DNA from: an uncultured Gammaproteobacteria bacterium
Lineage (GTDB): Bacteria; Pseudomonadota; Gammaproteobacteria; PS1; Pseudothioglobaceae
Reading direction: 5' to 3'
NCBI GenBank assembly: GCA_913020715.1
Contig: CAJVZH010000004.1
Span: 1-64,000, forward strand
Length of the DNA stretch: 64,000 nt
This document shows, piece by piece, positions 1 through 10,200 of the stretch. Position 1 is the first letter of the stretch. Every line of letters starts with the position of its first letter. The position numbers were made by a program, and so were the translations under genes. The notes below the pieces were generated by a model. The model was not told where the DNA came from and did not search any database. It saw only the letters and a program-made list of their open reading frames with translations.

Positions 1-563
<563 letters not shown>

Positions 564-699
564 AATCTTTGACTTTTTAGAACATTGGCAACACTTATAA
601 ATAAGTGCGCTTTGCGTTCAATTTTTTTAAAAGCTTAATTGCTTTAGTTTTTTATGTGCACTTGCACAATATTATTGTACGAGTGCCCACACAAGTTGT

Positions 700-722
700 T
701 TGATAAATTTTTAAAGAACTAC
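700..722 (-). promoter_or_regulatory. rRNA leader boxA-like antitermination element
   Basis: The reverse strand reads GTTCTTTAAAAATTTATCAAACAACTTGTGTGGGCACTCG, closely resembling the enterobacterial rrn leader (GCTCTTTAACAATTTATCA...TGTGTGGGCACTCG). Confidence 0.75.
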
Positions 723-885
723 CGGGTCAAATGAAGTGTTTAAATAACTTATTTGCTCGGTGAAAGCGGGAAATTATACATGCCTAATTCGGCCCGTCAA
801 CCTTTATTTGATTTATTTTCTAAATTAATCCGAAAGGTGTGACTTCTCGCTGGGTACACACCTAATAAAAGTGCGTAAAATCAAC

Positions 886-914
886 ATTATAGACCTTATT
901 TTATCGTTTGTCGA
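886..914 (-). promoter_or_regulatory. Putative rrn promoter (TCGACA-N17-TATAAT)
   Basis: On the minus strand, -35 TCGACA (909-914) and -10 TATAAT (886-891) with a 17-nt spacer, upstream of the boxA leader and 16S. Confidence 0.6.
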
Positions 915-1170
915 ATTTGTGTTATTTCTTTCATATCAAGGCCTCAATCCTTGTTTTCTTTGCTAAAACTGCTTTAATTTTGTATTAGTTGACTCCTTGT
1001 TTTTGGCGGCATTGATATTCACTAGCTAATGATGCAGGTATTCCAGTTATCATTCTTTATGTATTCCACTTCTATTTAATGAATTCTGACTCAATTTGAC
1101 GATGTTAGAATGTCGCCACTTCAATTAATTATTTTATTGTTTAATGAAATTACTGCCCACTAGCTTTCAG

Positions 1171-1713
1171 AAACGCCTTTAAATTCTCTTTCATGGGCTA
1201 ATAGTTGTTGACACCATTTCTGCAGAAGCTTGCTTTCTTAGCTCGCACTATAAGGCACCGATCATGTTGTTTGCTCTACTAATAGGTTTTGCCTTTAATT
1301 TTCTTTCTAGTGATGAGCGCTGGTTACGCTGTATCCAATGAAACCGGCAATGTGGCTACATTCATTAAGCCCTTCAGAATCCCAATGCTACCGATTGTTG
1401 TTATTGTAATTGCACTACTATTAAAGAGCGATAAAGAATCCGGCACCATCAATAGTAAAGTCTTTCCATGGTTTGCCCTAGCTTTTGCTGTTTCTTAGTA
1501 GTGAATAGCACTGGCTTCATTCCTGACGTTGTCTCGCAATTCCTCTCATCAGTGTCTCAGTGGTTCTTAGTATTCGTTATTGCTGGACTCGGTGTCAGCA
1601 CTTCGCTTAAATCAATGATGGAGCTGGATGGTAAATCGATTACACTTATCGCCTTACAAACCGTCGCTTTATTAGTTATTGCAGTATTGGCCGTTTCAAC
1701 GGACTATATATAA
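1171..1713 (+). pseudogene. Degraded YeiH/UPF0324-type putative sulfate exporter
   Basis: Frame 1 around 1192-1320 reads HGLIVVDTISAEACFLSSHYKAPIMLFALLIGFAFNFLSSDER (YeiH N-terminus-like). Frame 2 from 1310 reads MSAGYAVSNETGNVATFIKPFRIPMLPIVVIVIALLLKS...FPWFALAF. Frame 1 resumes with FLVVNSTGFIPDVVSQFLSSVSQWFLVFVIAGLGVSTSLKSM. This implies an internal deletion plus a frameshift near 1490. Confidence 0.72.
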
Positions 1714-1733
1714 AAGAATAAGGCTTACTGGTA

Positions 1734-3074
1734 TTACTTACCAATACAAAAGGAAGAGAATATTTCGCCCAACAAGTCATCGGAAGTAAATTCTCCGGTA
1801 ATGCCGCCTAGTGAAATACTTGCTTGACGTAAATCTTCTGCCACCAGCTCACTGGCGCCAGCTTCCAACTGAGCAATGGCATTTTCTACAAATTCAAAGG
1901 TAATTTCAATCGCCATAATATGGCGCTTCCTAGCCAACACCAGGCCATCGCCCACAGGATGATAGCCAGCGACGTCAGCGAGTGACTGCTTTAGGAGATC
2001 CACGCCCTCTCTCGACTTTGCCGATAAACTGATACTGACACAATCTTCACTATTGTGGCTTTGAGGAGACTCATTCAGCAAATCAATCTTGTTACGAATC
2101 TCGATAATGGGCTTATTGACTACCTCAAACGGCAGTATTGAATGATCGGCCGCGCCGTCTTTGGCGTCAAATACCAATAACACCACGTCGGCATTATCAA
2201 TCTCAGCGTGTGCTCGGCGAATACCCTCCTGCTCCACGACATCTTCAGATTGGTGTAATCCTGCAGTATCTATAATATGTAGCGGCATGCCATTAATATG
2301 AATGGTTTCCTTTAATACGTCTCTGGTGGTGCCAGCGATGGCCGTCACAATTGCGCTCGGGCGCTCGGTTAGCGCATTCAATAAACTCGACTTACCGGCA
2401 TTGGGTTTGCCCGCTATTGCGACGTGAATACCATCTCTTAATAGCGCGCCTTGATTGGCGCATTCTAAAATTTCAGTGAGCTCACAGGCTAAATTTTCTA
2501 ATTTTTCCGACACTTCATGGCTCGCCAGAAAGTCAATCTCCTCATCAGAGAAGTCAATAGTAGCCTCCACAAACACGCGCAAATTAATCATCGCCGTTAA
2601 TAGATGGTTAATCTTATCGGAAAACTCTCCAGAAAGCGATCGGATGGCGCATCGGGCCGATTGGTCAGAGCTCGCCTGAATCAGATCTTGCACCGCCTCT
2701 GCTTGCACTAAATCCATTTTGCCGTTAAGGAATGCTCGCTTAGAGAATTCCCCCGACTCGGCTAAACGCGCACCGAGACTGGTGGCCACTTCAAGCAGCT
2801 GTCGCATCACGCTCATGCCGCCATGCCCTTGCAACTCCAGCACATCTTCGCCGGTGTATGAGTGCGGATTAGGAAAGTAAATAGCCACCCCCTTGTCTAT
2901 CTCAGCGCCATCTCCGTCGTAAAAAGAACCGTAATAAGCGTAGCGTGGCTCTAGGCTTGTTCGCAAGACTTGATTGGCGATATCGGACGCTAGCGGCCCA
3001 GAAATACGCACAACACCAATACCCCCTTGACCGATGGCGGTTGCTAATGCGCAAATTGTTTCAATCTTAACCAT
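1734..3074 (-). CDS. mnmE: tRNA uridine-5-carboxymethylaminomethyl(34) synthesis GTPase MnmE
   Basis: MVKIETICALATAIGQGGIGVVRISG start; GKPNAGKSSLLN P-loop; C-terminal CIGK. The ATG at 3074 is preferred over the longer ORF start at 3164. Confidence 0.97.
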   Translation of the reverse strand: MVKIETICALATAIGQGGIGVVRISGPLASDIANQVLRTSLEPRYAYYGSFYDGDGAEIDKGVAIYFPNPHSYTGEDVLELQGHGGMSVMRQLLEVATSLGARLAESGEFSKRAFLNGKMDLVQAEAVQDLIQASSDQSARCAIRSLSGEFSDKINHLLTAMINLRVFVEATIDFSDEEIDFLASHEVSEKLENLACELTEILECANQGALLRDGIHVAIAGKPNAGKSSLLNALTERPSAIVTAIAGTTRDVLKETIHINGMPLHIIDTAGLHQSEDVVEQEGIRRAHAEIDNADVVLLVFDAKDGAADHSILPFEVVNKPIIEIRNKIDLLNESPQSHNSEDCVSISLSAKSREGVDLLKQSLADVAGYHPVGDGLVLARKRHIMAIEITFEFVENAIAQLEAGASELVAEDLRQASISLGGITGEFTSDDLLGEIFSSFCIGK

Positions 3075-4623
3075 CGACGGCAAAATACTCAGCAATAAAT
3101 TCGTCAAAAGACTGGCCATCTTGATGCTCAATCTCAACTTGTTGTTTAAGTGAATCCCCAGCAAGCTGACTTAGTTTGGCAAAACTCGCCTTATTCACTA
3201 CTTGTTGACGGTAGTCCTTTTTACTTTGCAGGCTAATCTTGTTAATGGATTGGTAAAAACCATCGCCATCGTCTTTCATCATCTGCAGCAGCATCGCCGA
3301 TGGCGTTAAATCAGCATTAGGCAGCCTTTCGGAGATTACTTGAACAGCCTTCTCATGCTTATCACTTAATAAGACAGCGACGCTTGTAATTTTACCAAGG
3401 ATATCTCGACCCCAATCTTGCAGCGAAATTTCACTGCCTCGTTTTGTCAGTTTCAAGCCAGGCTTGCGACCTTGGTGCGCCACCAAGTGATCATTATTAT
3501 CAATCTCGAACTGTTCGGCCGTTGATATGGCTGGCGAATCTTCTAGTAGACAATAAAGCAAAAATGCCTCTAAGAAGAGAATTTGAGGCTTGTCAATACC
3601 CAAAGGCAATAACGGATTGATATCTAGCGATCTCAATTCAATGTAATTAATGCCATTTTTACTGAGTGCTTCAAGCGGCTTATCAATGCCGTTTAATTTT
3701 GGCTTTGGCCTTATCGAAGCGTAGTACTCATTTTCAATTTGCAGAATATTGGTATTGAGCTGTTGATATTCACCGTCCTTTTTTAAGCCAATAGATTCGT
3801 ACTCTGCGCAACTGGTTTGCATTGCGGCTTGTAGCGAGTGCGTGTAATGACACAAACTGTTATAGTTGGCTTTAACGCCTACCGCATCTTCTTGTGAATT
3901 CTGATAACCAATATCACCCATTCGCAATGATGTTGCATAAGGTAAGTAGAGAGTATTCTCATCAAATTCTTCTAACTTGTGCTGATGATAATCTTTTAAA
4001 AACGACTTACAAGTTGAGGCCGAAGCGCCAAACAAATAAGGAATTGCCCAGCCACAGCGGAGCACGTTTCGAGTCAAGCCCATATAGTGTGTATCGATAA
4101 AACACTGGCCAGCCTCTTCTGGCGAAATAAGCTCTTGGTACGCTTGCCAAAAATCTTCAGAAAATGAGTAATTAAAATGAATACCGGCTATGGTTTGCAT
4201 CACGCTGCCGTACCGATTGGAAAGCCCTTGACGATACGCGGTTTTCATTTTTCCACGATTAGAAGAGCCGTATTGGGCAATGGGTATGTGCGTTTCACCG
4301 CGCACAACACAAGGCATACTTGCTGGCCAATAACGTTGATCCTCGGGAAGGTGGTGATGAACAAAATGCTCGGTATTTCCAAGATCCTCAAGAACCTTAT
4401 CAGCGCTGTCAAAAGGCGGTGTCACTAACTCAATCAACGCTTCACAAAAATCCGTCGTGATTTGTGGGTTGGTTAACGCTGAGCCGTAGGCCTTTGGGTG
4501 TGGCTCTTGTGAAATAGAGCCATCGTCCGAGACGCGCAAACTTTCTTTTTCAATCCCCATTAGGTTTTGAGAAAGCGTGTGTTTTGCCGCCATCAACGAC
4601 TGAATTTTAGCTTCAAGTTCCAA
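3067..4623 (-). CDS. gshA: Glutamate--cysteine ligase
   Basis: 518 aa with MGIEKESLRV, TNPQITTDFCEALIELVTPP and YIELRSLDINPLLPLGI motifs. The stop overlaps the mnmE start (ATGGTTAA). Confidence 0.96.
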   Translation of the reverse strand: MELEAKIQSLMAAKHTLSQNLMGIEKESLRVSDDGSISQEPHPKAYGSALTNPQITTDFCEALIELVTPPFDSADKVLEDLGNTEHFVHHHLPEDQRYWPASMPCVVRGETHIPIAQYGSSNRGKMKTAYRQGLSNRYGSVMQTIAGIHFNYSFSEDFWQAYQELISPEEAGQCFIDTHYMGLTRNVLRCGWAIPYLFGASASTCKSFLKDYHQHKLEEFDENTLYLPYATSLRMGDIGYQNSQEDAVGVKANYNSLCHYTHSLQAAMQTSCAEYESIGLKKDGEYQQLNTNILQIENEYYASIRPKPKLNGIDKPLEALSKNGINYIELRSLDINPLLPLGIDKPQILFLEAFLLYCLLEDSPAISTAEQFEIDNNDHLVAHQGRKPGLKLTKRGSEISLQDWGRDILGKITSVAVLLSDKHEKAVQVISERLPNADLTPSAMLLQMMKDDGDGFYQSINKISLQSKKDYRQQVVNKASFAKLSQLAGDSLKQQVEIEHQDGQSFDEFIAEYFAVDG

Positions 4624-4723
4624 GCAACAAATTCCAATAGTAAAATGGCTATTTTACCTATGCTAAATAGCAGCAGTGATAAGAGAAACTATCCGTTTAA
4701 GCCCATTCAAGCACTGATTATTG

Positions 4724-5653
4724 ATGACCAAAGAAAACAAAATTGTTAAAGCTGTTGTTGGCATTCTCAGAAATGCGAAAGGTGAAACACTTATCGCCGA
4801 GCGAAGACAAGGGCAGTTTATGGGCGGATTCTGGGAACTTCCAGGTGGAAAAATCGAGCCAGGTGAGAACAACGAAGAAAGCTTGGCGCGGGAATTAAAA
4901 GAAGAATTGGGTATTATAATTTCCGCACCAAAATTGATACACACCATGTGTCATCAGTACCCAGAGAAAACTGTTTATCTATGGATTTATACCATTGATC
5001 ACTTTGATAACGAGGCAAGAGGGGCGGAAGGGCAAAGCATTACTTGGTGTCCAACAGAGAAGCTGAATGACTTCAATTTACTGCCGACAATGAAGGCTAT
5101 TATTCATAAAATATGCTTGCCAGAGTTCTATTGGATTACCCCTGAAAACGAACCTGAAGAAGCCTTGCTCGAACAATTACAAGCCCACATTAATAGCGGC
5201 TCCAAACTGGTTCAGCTTCGAGCCAAAACAATACTTGATGCGTCCTTTGTTGAGGGTTTTTATCAAATCTGTCAAGACGCCAATGTCAAGCTCATTCTCA
5301 ACACACTCCACAAAACTTTTGAAGAGTCTTGTGACGGCTGGCATTTAACCACCCAAGAGCTGTTGTCGTTAGATGATCGACCGTGCGGAACCGACAAATT
5401 ACTTGGCGCTTCAACACACAACTTGACTGAAATCGAGCACGCCGAAACCCTTGATGTCGACTATATTTCTATCGCGCCAGTGGAGCCCACAAAAAGCCAT
5501 CCCGGCAGGGTTTCTCTTGGCTGGGATAAGGCAAAGGAATTAGTGGAAAAAAGCAATTTACCCGCCTATCTTTTAGGTGGAATGAGCTTGCAAAACCTTC
5601 AGGATGCCCACTCGATTAACGCCCAAGGGGTTGCTGGTATTTCTCAGGTTTGA
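4724..5653 (+). CDS. Nudix hydrolase (MutT-like) fused to thiamine-phosphate-synthase-like domain
   Basis: Nudix box GGKIEPGENNEESLARELKEELGI; the C-terminal half (LLGASTHNLTEIEHAETLDVDYISIAPVEPTKSHPG...GGMS) is ThiE/TenI-like. Confidence 0.92.
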   Translation: MTKENKIVKAVVGILRNAKGETLIAERRQGQFMGGFWELPGGKIEPGENNEESLARELKEELGIIISAPKLIHTMCHQYPEKTVYLWIYTIDHFDNEARGAEGQSITWCPTEKLNDFNLLPTMKAIIHKICLPEFYWITPENEPEEALLEQLQAHINSGSKLVQLRAKTILDASFVEGFYQICQDANVKLILNTLHKTFEESCDGWHLTTQELLSLDDRPCGTDKLLGASTHNLTEIEHAETLDVDYISIAPVEPTKSHPGRVSLGWDKAKELVEKSNLPAYLLGGMSLQNLQDAHSINAQGVAGISQV

Positions 5654-6354
5654 GATTCACTCAACTGCGCCCTAGACAGGGTCAGAACATCGCAACAAAT
5701 AACCGCTGGACTTTGTTTTAGAATTATCTTGGCAAGCTCGTTAAGAGAAGATCCCGAAGTCATCACATCATCAACCAATAATATCCTTTTATGTGCGAGT
5801 GGCTCAGCAAGGCTAAAAGCACCTTTGATTTCCTTTTTTCGCTGAGCCAAAGACAGATCTGTCATTGGTGCAGTTTGCTTAACTCGCTGCACGCTCATGG
5901 TATCAGGCGCGCCCTTTTTATTCAGATCTCTAAGCAACTCAACAACTTGATTGTAGCCCCGCTCTCTTAGGCGTTTTGTATGAAGAGGCATAGGGATAAT
6001 CGCATCGTAATGATGGCCAGAGGCTTGTATCTCATCGATCTTTTTTGTCATTTTCTCAGCAAAGAATTGCGCAACAGAAAGCCGCGCTTCGTATTTCATT
6101 TTTTTAATCAAATACGCAACAACACCCTCGTAATCATAAAGAGTAAAGGCGCGATGAAAACTGGGAGATGTGCGCAAACAATTGCCACAATAATCCAGAG
6201 GCTGATTTAAGGGTAGCGCACAAGACAAACAGCGGTGCTCTTGCACGCCGAATTCATATTCACAAGACTGACAAACCACATGATGCGACGGCTCTGCACA
6301 AACTATGCAGCACTGCTTAGGGTGTAATTTAGCTAGCCTCGCGTAAATACCCAT
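5644..6354 (-). CDS. comF: ComF family phosphoribosyltransferase
   Basis: N-terminal CxxC zinc pairs; PRPP-binding motif ILLVDDVMTSGSSLNE. Confidence 0.93.
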   Translation of the reverse strand: MGIYARLAKLHPKQCCIVCAEPSHHVVCQSCEYEFGVQEHRCLSCALPLNQPLDYCGNCLRTSPSFHRAFTLYDYEGVVAYLIKKMKYEARLSVAQFFAEKMTKKIDEIQASGHHYDAIIPMPLHTKRLRERGYNQVVELLRDLNKKGAPDTMSVQRVKQTAPMTDLSLAQRKKEIKGAFSLAEPLAHKRILLVDDVMTSGSSLNELAKIILKQSPAVICCDVLTLSRAQLSESQT

Positions 6355-7085
6355 GTTGAACTGTCCGAGAATTCACTCGAAAACTGATAGCCCTCGTCAA
6401 CAAATTCTTTAAGTGCCTCTGGCTCATTTAAGCGATTGCGAATGATGTAATTCACCATCAGGCCTCGAGCGCGTTTAGCAAATATGCCAATGATTTTATA
6501 GATATCGCCTTTTTTCTCTTTAAAGGCGATGTTCAAAATATTCGCTTTTAAAGACTTTTTATCGATTGACTTAAAATATTCATTAGAAGCGAGGTTAACA
6601 ATCAACTCACTTTCATCCTCATTAAGCACTTCACTAACGCCAGTACCCCAAAATTCATAAAGATTTTTACCTTTGTTATTGGCTAGCTTTGTGCCCATCT
6701 CCAGTCGATAAGGCTGAATCAAGTCCAACGGCCTAATGACACCATAGAGCCCAGAGAGCATGCGCACTTTATCTTGGGCAAAGCTCAAATCATCCTCGCT
6801 CAAGCTGGGCGCATCAATGCCATTGTAAACATCACCCTTAAAAGCCAATAATGCTTGTTTGGCGTTTTCAAGGGTGAACGGTGTTTGAAAACTTTGAAAT
6901 CGATCGAAATTGAGTTTTGCAAGCTTCTTGCTCAAAGCCATTAATTTCGCAATTTGAACTTCGTTTTTATCCCTCAAAATAGCAACTAACTCCCTAGATT
7001 CCTCAATTTGGCGCGTTTGAGAAAAAGCCTCACAGCCACATGCTGAGAAATCTTGAGTTTTGGAAGGTGAAATTATTGCTAACAT
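6333..7085 (-). CDS. yaaA: Peroxide stress protein YaaA (DUF328)
   Basis: MLAIISPSKTQDF start; FKGDVYNGIDA; LSGLYGVIRPLDLIQPYRLEMGT. Confidence 0.96.
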   Translation of the reverse strand: MLAIISPSKTQDFSACGCEAFSQTRQIEESRELVAILRDKNEVQIAKLMALSKKLAKLNFDRFQSFQTPFTLENAKQALLAFKGDVYNGIDAPSLSEDDLSFAQDKVRMLSGLYGVIRPLDLIQPYRLEMGTKLANNKGKNLYEFWGTGVSEVLNEDESELIVNLASNEYFKSIDKKSLKANILNIAFKEKKGDIYKIIGIFAKRARGLMVNYIIRNRLNEPEALKEFVDEGYQFSSEFSDSSTWVFTRG

Positions 7086-7220
7086 GATGTGAAAAAATAT
7101 AAATATTCTACCCGAAGATGCCCGCCACAACAAGAGATTTGGACCGCATTTGGCTTTCTGGATGATTTGGTTTTACGATATAATGGTGAACTATTTTCGA
7201 TCGATCTCAGCAAGACTCCT

Positions 7221-10200
7221 ATGAAAAACAAACAATTATATTTGCCAAAACCAACCGGTCTTTATCATCCAAATAATGAGAAGGAAAATTGCGGTGTTGG
7301 TTTTATTGCTCATGTTAAGAGGCAGTCTTCTCATCAGATCACCCTAGATGCTTTGGAAATGCTCACTCGCATGGATCATCGTGGTGGCTGCGGTTGTGAG
7401 GCCAATACTGGTGATGGCGCCGGCATTTTAACCAATATTCCGCACAGTTTTTTTGCCAAAGAAATCAAATCTCTTTTCGGTGTTGACGTCGAGCAAGGTC
7501 GTTACGGCGTTGGCAATGTTTTCTTGCCACAAGATGACGCTCAAAGAGTGCACTGTATTAAATTGCTTGAAGAGGCCATCGCAACTCAGGGCCAAACACT
7601 GATTGGCTGGCGCGATGTACCCGTTGATGCTGAAAAAGCCGATGTTGGCGATACTGCACGCGATTCACAACCCGTTATCAAGCAGCTCATTATCGCTGCT
7701 ACTGACGATTTAGATGATGACGCTTTCGAGCGCGCACTATTTATTATCAGAAAATCAACCTCGAATGCAATTCGTACAGACGACACTCTATCGCAAGCTC
7801 TGCTGTTCTACGTTTGTTCTCTTTCAACACGTGTCATTATTTATAAAGGCATGTTAATGGGCTCACAAGTCCTGAACTTCTACACAGATTTATCCGATGC
7901 CGGTTACGCCACCTATTTAGCAATGGTGCACTCGCGCTTTTCAACAAACACATTCCCTTCATGGGATCGCGCGCAACCCTGCCGCTTTATGTCGCACAAC
8001 GGTGAGATTAACACGCGTCAAGGCAACTACAACTGGATGAGAGCTCGTGAAGGTGTACTAGAAAGCGACACGCTGGGTGACAACTTGGCTAAAGCGCTAC
8101 CGGTCATTGAAACTGAAGTGTCAGACTCTGGCAGCTTTGACAACGTTCTTGAATTCTTACTGATGAACGGCAGATCCCTACAAGAGGCAGTTTTAATGAT
8201 GGTGCCGGAGGCTTGGGAAAACGACAAAGAAATGAGTGATGAGAAAAAAGCGTTTTACGAGTATTTCTCAAACGTCATGGAGCCATGGGACGGCCCTGCT
8301 TCGATTGCGTTTACCGACGGTCGCTATATCGGCGCCGTACTGGACAGAAATGGTCTGCGCCCGTCACGCTTCTACTTAACACACGATGATCGAGTCATCA
8401 TGGCCAGTGAAGTCGGCGTGGTGGATGTGGCAACGGACAACGTAAAAGAAAAAGGTAGATTACGCCCAGGAAAGATGTTCTTAGTGGATTTCGACAAAGG
8501 CGAACTGGTTGACGATGAAGCCATTAAAACAAGTTTTGCTAGCCAAAACCCATACCAAGATTGGCTCAATGCACAACAAATACATTTATCGGACTTGGAT
8601 TGCGATACTGAAGCGCATGGCTTTGATCCGGATTCGATTGTACATCGCTTGAAAGCATTTGGTTACAGCACGGAAACGTTACAATTCATGCTGTTACCAC
8701 TGGTCTCAGAGCTAAGAGATCCTGTCGGCTCGATGGGCAACGATTCGGCTCTTGCTTGTCTTTCCGACCAATCTCGCATTATTTACGACTACTTTAAGCA
8801 ATTATTTGCCCAGGTTACTAACCCAGCAATCGACTCTATACGTGAAGAAGTGGTCATGTCGCTAAGTTGCTCGATTGGCCCAGAAGGCAATCTACTGCGC
8901 AACAAGGCAGAAAATGCCCACCGCTTAGTTATTGAGCACCCAATCCTCACCAACGAAGAAACGGCAGCGTTGAAACATTGTAATCATCGCGGCTGGACGG
9001 CAAAAACCATTGACATCACTTACGATATCGACGGCAATCACAACTTAAACGACATGCTTGACGACATATGTCAGCAAGGCTCACAAGCGATTAAAGACGG
9101 GCACAGTCTCATTGTATTGTCTGATAGAAATGTCAGTGAGAGTCGTGGCGTTATCAGCGCACTTTTGGCTTCATCTTCTTTGCACAGACACCTTATCGCC
9201 AAGTTTGAGCGAACACAGGTTGGTATTATTTTAGAGACAGGCGAAGCAAGAGAAGTGCATCACTTCTGTTTGCTAGCAGGTTATGGTGTCGATGCAGTCA
9301 ATCCGTATTTAGCTTTTGAAGCACTTTGGCAAGCGCGACGTGACGATTTAATAGACCTCGAAGATGACGATGCCATTGTTGCGGCCTACCGCAAAGGTGT
9401 TGCCAAAGGTATGTTGAAAGTAATGGCCAAAATGGGTATTTCAACACTCGCCTCTTACAAGGGTGCGCAAATTTTTGAAGCTGTCGGCTTAGCGCCTGAA
9501 GTCATGGACAAATGTTTCTTTGAAACTTCCAGTCGAATCAGTGGTGTCGGTTTCAGTGTACTGCAAGAAGAAACCGAAAAACTCCACAAAGATGCTTACC
9601 GCACCAACACGCTTGACAACCGAGGCCAATACCATTGGCGCAGTGGCGGTGAAAAGCACATGTGGGAGCCGCAAACAATTGCCACTCTTCAGAAAGCTGC
9701 ACGAAATAATGATGAGAATGCTTACTGGGATTTTGCCGCAAAATCAAATAATGAAGGCACCCGAAACTGCACGTTGCGTGGATTAATGTCATTCAAACAA
9801 GGCAACCCTATCACCATTGACAAAGTCGAAGAAGCCAAAGAAATTGTCAAACGCTTTGTTACCGGAGCGATGAGTTTTGGCTCTATCTCCGCCGAATCGC
9901 ACGAATCATTGGCGATTGCCATGAACCGTATGGGCGGTAAATCCAATACTGGTGAAGGTGGCGAAGATCCTGCGCGCTGGACGCCTGATGCGAATGGCGA
10001 TTCACGTCGCTCAGCCATTAAACAAGTGGCGTCCGCTCGTTTTGGTGTCACCATCGACTACCTTAACAATGCCGACGAATTGCAAATTAAGGTATCGCAA
10101 GGCGCCAAGCCTGGCGAAGGTGGAGAACTGCCCGGGACAAAGGTTGATGAAGGCATTGCCAAGATACGCTGCTCAACGGCAGGTGTTGGCTTAATTAGTC

